Source: PALSA-693 sp963780345 (GTDB lineage Bacteria; Actinomycetota; Acidimicrobiia; Acidimicrobiales; Palsa-688). Taken from it: DNA of 64,000 nt. The notes below the pieces were generated by a model. That model was not told the DNA's origin. It worked only from the letters and a program-made list of their open reading frames with translations, and did no database searches. Position 1 is the stretch's first letter, and every line of letters starts with the position of its first letter. The stretch lies in the NCBI GenBank assembly GCA_963780345.1, contig CAWABU010000002.1, forward strand, positions 806,001 through 870,000, written 5' to 3'. The position numbers and the translations under genes were made by a program. Positions 59,244-64,000 of this stretch are shown in pieces.

Positions 59244-59610
59244 TCAATGCGGGAGGTGTCGCGCTGGGCTCCCTCGTACTCGACTCGGAAGTGCCCGTGA
59301 ACCGGTCCTGTCTCCGGTAGTGGCGGCGGAGTTACCTCCTCCGCCGGCTAATCCCGCTGAGGGTACCGGCTCCGTACTCGCTGACATAGCCCGCTCCCGC
59401 GCCATGGCCTCCTGTGCCAACAGAACGGCAAAGCCAACCACCAGGCCGACGATCACTCCGCTGAAGAGGGCAGCACCCAGCTCCGCTTGCTTGGTACCGC
59501 TGCTCGCCGGCACCCATATAACCCAGGCCAAGGACGACGAGAACGCCGGCCAAGAGAAGCACGGTGCCGGCGCGGTGTCGGAACAGCCATGATCGAAGCC
59601 ACTGAAGCAC
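59244..59610 (-). CDS. Small two-helix membrane protein, one frameshift
   Basis: The N-terminus WLRSWLFRHRAGTVLLLAGV and LVVLGLGYMGAG forms a first membrane helix. After a frameshift near 59495 the sequence reads TKQAELGAALFSGVIVGLVV and GFAVLLAQEAMARERAM, a second helix. A Ser/Gly-rich tail ends at 59244. The Arg-rich start suggests a cytoplasmic N-terminus. No family recognised; it is followed directly by the small gene at 59239. Confidence 0.5.
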
Positions 59611-59657
59611 CCGACCATGCTGCCGAACGTGCGAAGTTGCGGAGGGCAGATGTCGCG

Positions 59658-59699
59658 GATCGCGGAAAATGTAGGTCGGCGATCACCGAAAATGTAGGT
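59658..59699. repeat. Two tandem 19-base repeats, likely an IS end
   Basis: GATCGCGGAAAATGTAGGT (59658-59676) and GATCACCGAAAATGTAGGT (59681-59699) are 23 bases apart and differ at two positions. Repeated sub-terminal sites of this kind are found at the ends of IS21-like elements. They sit beside the truncated DNA ligase gene, so they probably mark the edge of a lost insertion. Confidence 0.5.
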
Positions 59700-59737
59700 G
59701 TGCCGGTGGCGTGGGATGGGTTTTGGGTGATGGTAGT

Positions 59738-60187
59738 TCAGGGGCTGGCGATCACCTCCTGACCGACGAGTTCTGCGACACCTCCGCCGCTGCGAGCGGT
59801 CAGGTCGAGATCGTCGAGGATCTGGCGGCGAACCCGCCACGGCTCGTCGGTCTGGTCTCGGCCCGCGAACTGGAGGACGTCGAAGACGAAGAACGTGACC
59901 AGATGGCCGTCCGTGTTGTGGCGACGACCGTGGATGCGGTCGCCCAGCAGCTCGAAGTCGGCCCGACCATCCGCGGTGAGCACGGCCACCTCGCCGTCGA
60001 GCACCACATACCGCACCGAGGAGAGACCGTCGAGCTTGGGGACCCGGTCCACCCATTCGCCGCCGACCCGGGACCACAACCGCAGCCGGGACGACTTCAT
60101 CTGGGTCAGACACCGCAACCCGTCCAGCTTGGCCTCATGCACCCAGCCTTCCCCGGCTGGTTGTTCCGACACGGGAGAGGGGAGCAT
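59738..60187 (-). pseudogene. ATP-dependent DNA ligase fragment (LigD-type)
   Basis: The 149 residues contain the nucleotidyl-transfer motif WVHEAKLDGLRCL (K-x-D-G), YVVLDGEVAVLTADGRADFE and VTFFVFDVLQFAGRD. This is motifs I, III and IIIa of ATP-dependent ligases. Motifs IV-VI and the OB domain are absent; the frame ends at 59738, 39 bases from the IS-like repeats. The fragment could not complete ligation. Confidence 0.7.
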
Positions 60188-60410
60188 CGGTCGGTAAGGC
60201 GCAGCCTTCTTCTCGCAAGTGGATCGGTGAGATAGATACGGTGGGCGACGTGCAGCCCTTGGCGCTCGTGACCGGAGTCCTGGTACCCCAGGTTCGTCAA
60301 TGTCGAACGGGTAGTGATCCGACGCGATGAGCGAGGACCTGCATTGACACTCGGGTACGTCGGACCCTTTCCGCTCTCTCGAGCTCAGGTCATCCGATGG
60401 TCAGAGGGCT

Positions 60411-61071
60411 TTGGGGAGCCGGGAGCAACGATCGAAGCAGGTGCAGTTCGTAGCGGACCGATTCTGGGATGTGCGACCGGGCCACGAACGGTTGATCTTG
60501 TGGAACCACCTTGTACTTGCCGCCGGCAACTTCAAACGTCAAGCGCCGAGTACTCCCCCTTCACTCGACTCGCTGAGAGTCGGCGTGTCGGACCGGAAGA
60601 ACTCGGTGACGGTTCCCGGCACGCGGATGACCCTGCGAAAGACCGATCCGGGCATTTGGGAGGCGCTCCAAGTAAGAACGCCTGGCCTGGGAGTAGCGAC
60701 GACCACGACGCTCCTGTCAGCACTGTGGCCGGGGTTCCACGTCATCATTGACCAACTTGTGTTCCGAGCTGTGACTGGCATAACCGCCTACGAGAGGAAA
60801 ACCTACTCGGCTACGACGAAACGGACATTTGCCCGACGTGACCTGGCCCGACTACGTGACGTACCAAGAACGAGCCGTCAGCACAGCGCGAGCCCACTGA
60901 GTTGAACCATCCCAGGTGGAGCGTGCTCTGTACAAGATCGCGCGGGCCGTTCCAAGTGTGGCGGGCCGAACATGGGCAGAGTACGGAAGGGTGCTTCTCG
61001 AGCGCGCTAAGCGTCAAGTTGGGAAACCGCTGGACTCTGACGGATCAGGAGCCGATTCGGACACGGTCTGA
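60411..61071 (+). pseudogene. Unknown helical protein (OGG-like fold possible), frameshifted
   Basis: The readable frames give VADRFWDVRPGHERLILWNH, LVLAAGNFKRQAPS, DPGIWEALQVRTPGLGVATT and SALWPGFHVIIDQLVFRAVT. A shift leads to LLGYDETDI and PDVTWPDYVTYQERAVSTA, an in-frame TGA, then VERALYKIARAVPSVAGRTW to 61071. The pattern of a helical domain with a TPGLGVATTTTLLSAL turn recalls helix-hairpin-helix glycosylase-like proteins, but the match is weak. At least one frameshift and one stop are present. Confidence 0.4.
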
Positions 61072-61205
61072 AGTCCGGGCGACAGTCGGGCGCGGTCTGA
61101 GTCAAGATCAGTGGGTGCTGACTGGTGCCAAAGGTTTCTGTCCTTCGCTCCGATTTGTCGATCAATAGTCGCCTCTGCCGCGCCCAGTGGCATCCTGATC
61201 GATGT

Positions 61206-63716
61206 TTATGCGGCGTCGTCCAAGCCGGCGACCCTGCGGTCGGATTCATTGCCTTGCCGCCTGAGCCGGTGGTCCTCGTGGTGGATCGCGTCCCCCGTGA
61301 CCGGATCGTCGACCTGCCCGTCGTGCGAGCAAACTTGCTCCAGGGCGATCGCGTGTGGGAGTGCACTCAGCTGAAAGCGCGACTCCAGTAAGTCCTGCCA
61401 GGACTGCGGACGCATCTCGTCGCGCTTCCGACTATTCCACCGGACCGTCAGAGCCAGCCTTCCGACTCGCAAGAGCATTGGGCTATTCAGATGACGGAGT
61501 GCAAATGGACCAGTAGTCATTGCTTCGCATGCGGCCTTCCCGAGTGATACAGCTCCCACGACCCCTTGCGCGGCCAGCAGCATCTCTGCACGCTTCGCGC
61601 CCAACGCTGGCGACAGCGCCCAAGACCCAGTCCGGCAATACGCGTCGGCGTGGACATGGACTGTTACAATCGCCTCCACGGCCATGACACTGAGGGCTGG
61701 CGTAACGAGCCCAGAGCGTAAGTTCATGCCCGCCCCTCGTTCGACGCCTGCATATGCGTCATGAGCGAACTTGCGGACCTCACGGAACGGCAGCTCATCG
61801 AGCCACGTCCAGCCTGGCAGCGGAAGACTCATCGGCGTCACGAAGTCGGCGGCGAGATGCTTCGCCCACAAGACCATGGCCTCGCCGTAACTCGCAACCG
61901 GATTGTAGGGGCGACCAAACGGGTTCTGGCCGCTCCAAACAGGAACCTTCTGTCCGTCGGTCCAACGGACACCACGGAAGACTCCCTCACGAATCTGTGC
62001 CAACGCGGCCAGGGGGCGACCGAGGTCATGCCCCGCAGACCGCACCCGGTGGGCCGGTCCACCGAAGCCTAAGCCCGTGTAGTCGATCGGCAGCCCAGAG
62101 GCGTCTGCCTCCCATCCTCGGAGCACCTCGGTGTCCTTCAGCGCCGCCAGCCTGCCCTTTACCCAGGCGTCAACTTCGGTGTCGAACAGGCAGGCCAAGA
62201 CTCCGGTCGCGGCGGCCAGGCCGACGACCAGGAAGTCAGACGGCACCCATGGCACTCGCTCGCGGGCTCTCCACGCCGTCAGGCGCTCACGTTGGGCGTC
62301 GGTCACCAACGCGTAGAGATCGGGCTCCGCCCAGTCTCCATCGACTCGACGCCTCTCGTTGACTGCGGTTATCTTGTCGTAGCTCAGAACGGTCGGTAGC
62401 GCTCGAACCGCACCGATCTGGTCATCGGTGATGTCCGACTCATCCAACGCAGCGTCAAGCAAGGCCTCGATTCGGTCGAGACGACGATACTCAGCGTCAA
62501 GGTTTGCGGCGACGGATTGCGGCCGGTCGCTGCCCGGGGACTCGCCCGCGTTCGCAGAGGCCCGTCGATCCGGTTGACTGTTTCCCGTCAAGACGGAGAT
62601 GGCCAGTTCAATCGCTTCGTGTTCGGCCTCTGCCGACTTGATGCCAGTCCTGAGGGAGTCAGCCGCGGGATTCGGCTCCGAGCGCCGGGGAAGGCGCCTG
62701 AGTCTTTCGATTTGGGCATCCTGGGCGGCAGCCTGTTGTTTCAATCTGCGGTTCACGGCCTCCGTATCCTGCAGTTTCTGCCGCGTCTCTTTGATCTGCT
62801 CGACGAGACGAACTAACTTGACCTGCAGTTCGTCCACTCGTTCGCGCAGGCACTCGACCACGAGTCGTGCTGCCTCGTCGTCGCCTTGGGCATCCCGAAG
62901 AATCAGCTTGCTGATTACCTCAAGCCGGATGGCATCGGCAACGATCGGGGCGGCGCTCCACCTACGCAGGTGTCCACCGAGCGCAAAAGCTCCGGCGCCG
63001 ACTGCGGCGCCGGTGATAAGCAGGGTCCCGCTCGCCATCTCCAACCCGCCGACGGCGATCGAACCACCGCCGAGGGCAGCCAGGCCAATCGCGGGTGCTG
63101 CCACTCCGCCAGTGAGGGCACCTAGCCCAAGGCCAACACCGCCCACGACGAGGATCTTGGCCCAGGAGCGGGAACGTGCACGCACGGACCTGATGGCGTT
63201 GCGATAGGCGGTCTCCACGGCATCCAAGTCATCTGGCCTAAGAGATGGGAACACCCGGCAAGCCTCAACAAGAGACTCCCGCCTCGTGGAAACCACCCAG
63301 CCTCCTTGGGTCCACGGCTGGAAGCCACACAGGTCGACGAGAAGCAGAAGCGCGCGCGTCCGGGTATCAATACGCGCAGCGAGGTCCGGGCCCGACAGCT
63401 CCAGAAGGTTGTAACGCTCGTCTGCATCCAACGAGCGGATCGAATCGATGAACAAAGCCGCCCAGGCTTCTTCTATTGTCCCCAGTGAATCCGCGATGAA
63501 GTGGGCAGCTCGCGACATCTCGTCCAGGACCGACGCCAGGGCCTGCTGGCGGAAGTTGTCGCGAACCCGGCGCTTGTCCTCGATCCGACGGTTGCGCCGG
63601 TCTGCTGCGATATCGCGCTGGACCATCCGATACTGAAGCGCAGTGAGCACCAGGCTCTCTTCCGGACTCAAGCGAAAGCGCTCGGCTGCACCTTTGGCTG
63701 CCATCCTCACTCCCAT
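61206..63716 (-). CDS. 836-residue protein with glycine-rich hydrophobic segment and coiled coil; candidate membrane effector
   Basis: This is intact. Residues 1-180 are helical and charged (AADRRNRRIEDKRRVRDNFR). Residues 187-252 form a Gly/Ala-rich hydrophobic stretch (LVVGGVGLGLGALTGGVA, then LLITGAAVGAGAFALGG) able to insert in membrane as one or two hairpins. Residues 285-345 are coiled coil. The C-terminal third has FLVVGLAAATGVLACLF and a conserved-looking block, FGGPAHRVRSAGHDLGRPL, then LWAKHLAADFVTPMSLPLPG. No enzyme motif is visible. Its start overlaps a 27-codon leader ORF, and the shared 70-bp element lies upstream, so it is coregulated with the nuclease operon and TPR gene. An effector role is inferred. 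Confidence 0.75.
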   Translation of the reverse strand: MGVRMAAKGAAERFRLSPEESLVLTALQYRMVQRDIAADRRNRRIEDKRRVRDNFRQQALASVLDEMSRAAHFIADSLGTIEEAWAALFIDSIRSLDADERYNLLELSGPDLAARIDTRTRALLLLVDLCGFQPWTQGGWVVSTRRESLVEACRVFPSLRPDDLDAVETAYRNAIRSVRARSRSWAKILVVGGVGLGLGALTGGVAAPAIGLAALGGGSIAVGGLEMASGTLLITGAAVGAGAFALGGHLRRWSAAPIVADAIRLEVISKLILRDAQGDDEAARLVVECLRERVDELQVKLVRLVEQIKETRQKLQDTEAVNRRLKQQAAAQDAQIERLRRLPRRSEPNPAADSLRTGIKSAEAEHEAIELAISVLTGNSQPDRRASANAGESPGSDRPQSVAANLDAEYRRLDRIEALLDAALDESDITDDQIGAVRALPTVLSYDKITAVNERRRVDGDWAEPDLYALVTDAQRERLTAWRARERVPWVPSDFLVVGLAAATGVLACLFDTEVDAWVKGRLAALKDTEVLRGWEADASGLPIDYTGLGFGGPAHRVRSAGHDLGRPLAALAQIREGVFRGVRWTDGQKVPVWSGQNPFGRPYNPVASYGEAMVLWAKHLAADFVTPMSLPLPGWTWLDELPFREVRKFAHDAYAGVERGAGMNLRSGLVTPALSVMAVEAIVTVHVHADAYCRTGSWALSPALGAKRAEMLLAAQGVVGAVSLGKAACEAMTTGPFALRHLNSPMLLRVGRLALTVRWNSRKRDEMRPQSWQDLLESRFQLSALPHAIALEQVCSHDGQVDDPVTGDAIHHEDHRLRRQGNESDRRVAGLDDAA

Positions 63717-63790
63717 CCCAACACGAAGGCTACCGGGCCTGCTGGTTTCTTTCTCGTTTTTGACGTTGTGCCTGATATTTCGTTCTCCAT
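63707..63790 (-). CDS. 27-residue leader ORF overlapping the 836-residue protein start
   Basis: ATG 63790 follows the strong ribosome site GGGGGAGGAA and encodes a basic peptide (MENEISGTTSKTRKKPAGP). It ends at TGA 63707, overlapping the next ATG (63716) by 10 bases. The ribosome site and spacing are nearly the same as for the leader ORF at 16522, although the peptides differ. Confidence 0.45.
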   Translation of the reverse strand: MENEISGTTSKTRKKPAGPVAFVLGWE

Positions 63791-63809
63791 TGGTTCCTCC
63801 CCCATACCG

Positions 63810-63829
63810 ACCGGCTTGTTCCAGCCGGT
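63810..63829. promoter_or_regulatory. Leader hairpin between shared element and leader ORF
   Basis: ACCGGCT and AGCCGGT form a perfect 7-bp stem with a 6-base loop in the predicted 5' leader, 5 bases after ACAATAG. Hairpins at the same place follow the other copies of the shared element, so RNA structure may be part of the control. Confidence 0.5.
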
Positions 63830-63833
63830 ACTT

Positions 63834-63905
63834 CTATTGTGGAGGCAGGGATGGTTATGAGTCTCGACTTGGCACGACAGACTCTTGGACATCTGACGAC
63901 AAGGT
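63834..63905 (-). promoter_or_regulatory. Shared regulatory element, copy 5 (836-residue protein)
   Basis: On the minus strand: CCTTGTCGTCAGATG, TGTCG 22 bases after the first, GTCGAG, ATAAC and ACAATAG at 63840-63834. One extra base in the left spacer is the only length difference from copies 3 and 4. The match to copy 4 is especially clear over the first 15 bases and the GTCGAGAC block. Confidence 0.75.
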
Positions 63906-63931
63906 CAGCCAGCCGCCGGAACCTGAACGCG

Positions 63932-63968
63932 AAGAAGGGCACCGGAAGGACGATCCGGTGCCTTTCTT
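63932..63968. terminator. Probable bidirectional terminator
   Basis: AAGAAGGGCACCGGA (63932-63946) pairs with TCCGGTGCCTTTCTT (63954-63968) with one G-T wobble or mismatch around a 7-base loop. It lies upstream of the shared element and probably insulates it from transcription to the right of the window. Confidence 0.6.
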
Positions 63969-64000
63969 GCTTCCCCTCCTCGACCCCAACGCCAACACCT

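Overview
The window comes from a high-GC actinobacterium. GTG starts and stop/start overlaps (ATGA, GTGA, TGATG) are common, and the family A polymerase, the ParE/GyrB-type subunit and many accessory families are of actinobacterial type. I cannot fix the class; an uncultured Acidimicrobiia-like lineage is only a guess. No rRNA, tRNA or CRISPR array was seen. A MobF relaxase fragment, recombinases, several IS remnants and a block of topoisomerase, SSB and polymerase genes suggest a plasmid-derived or genomic-island segment. Many genes carry single-base frameshifts, often at homopolymers and sometimes in compensating pairs. These look like assembly indels at least as often as real decay, so frameshifted genes are described across all their frames.

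Layout. 1-0.94 kb: end of a TY-Chap-like gene. 0.9-5.2 kb: four-gene transposition module (DUF6431-like, DDE transposase, ExeA/TnsC-like ATPase, DUF3987-like). 6.6-10.4 kb: duplicated Cys-motif protein, HNH-helicase, MrcB-like nuclease with a membrane/pentapeptide partner, and a DUF262 fragment. 10.8-15.1 kb: IS1182 beside a PAPS-reductase fragment, then a large serine recombinase. 15.3-25.9 kb, all on the minus strand: TPR gene, a frameshifted unknown-family paralogue, and an archaeal-style operon nurA-herA-sbcD-sbcC. 25.9-27.2 kb: relaxase and IS3 fragments. 27.9-36.7 kb: replication block (family A polymerase, type IIA topoisomerase B and A subunits, ssb, RHH protein) with resolvase and helicase remnants. 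37-44.3 kb: PD-(D/E)XK protein, a PLD-HerA protein divergent from TY-Chap plus ADP-ribosylglycohydrolase/phosphatase, a broken drmC and an HD hydrolase. 44.8-53.5 kb: a helicase-SprT protease gene divergent from a SNF2 helicase plus SF1 helicase pair. 53.6-64 kb: the unknown-family gene, IS1380 and glycosylase remnants, an SRA-like/PD-(D/E)XK type IV restriction enzyme, small membrane proteins, a DNA ligase fragment, and an 836-residue protein with a glycine-rich hydrophobic segment.

The strongest new signal is non-coding. A conserved block of about 70 bp (TTGTCG, a second TGTCG 21-22 bases later, GTCGAG, AAC, ACAATGG, all at nearly fixed columns) lies upstream of five separate transcription units: the nuclease operon, the TPR gene, both copies of the unknown family, and the 836-residue protein. 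Each block is followed by a roughly 40-58 nt leader with a small hairpin. In at least three cases a very short ORF then overlaps the start of the main gene. I infer one regulon tying end-processing nucleases, a TPR protein, the unknown family and a possible membrane effector into one system.
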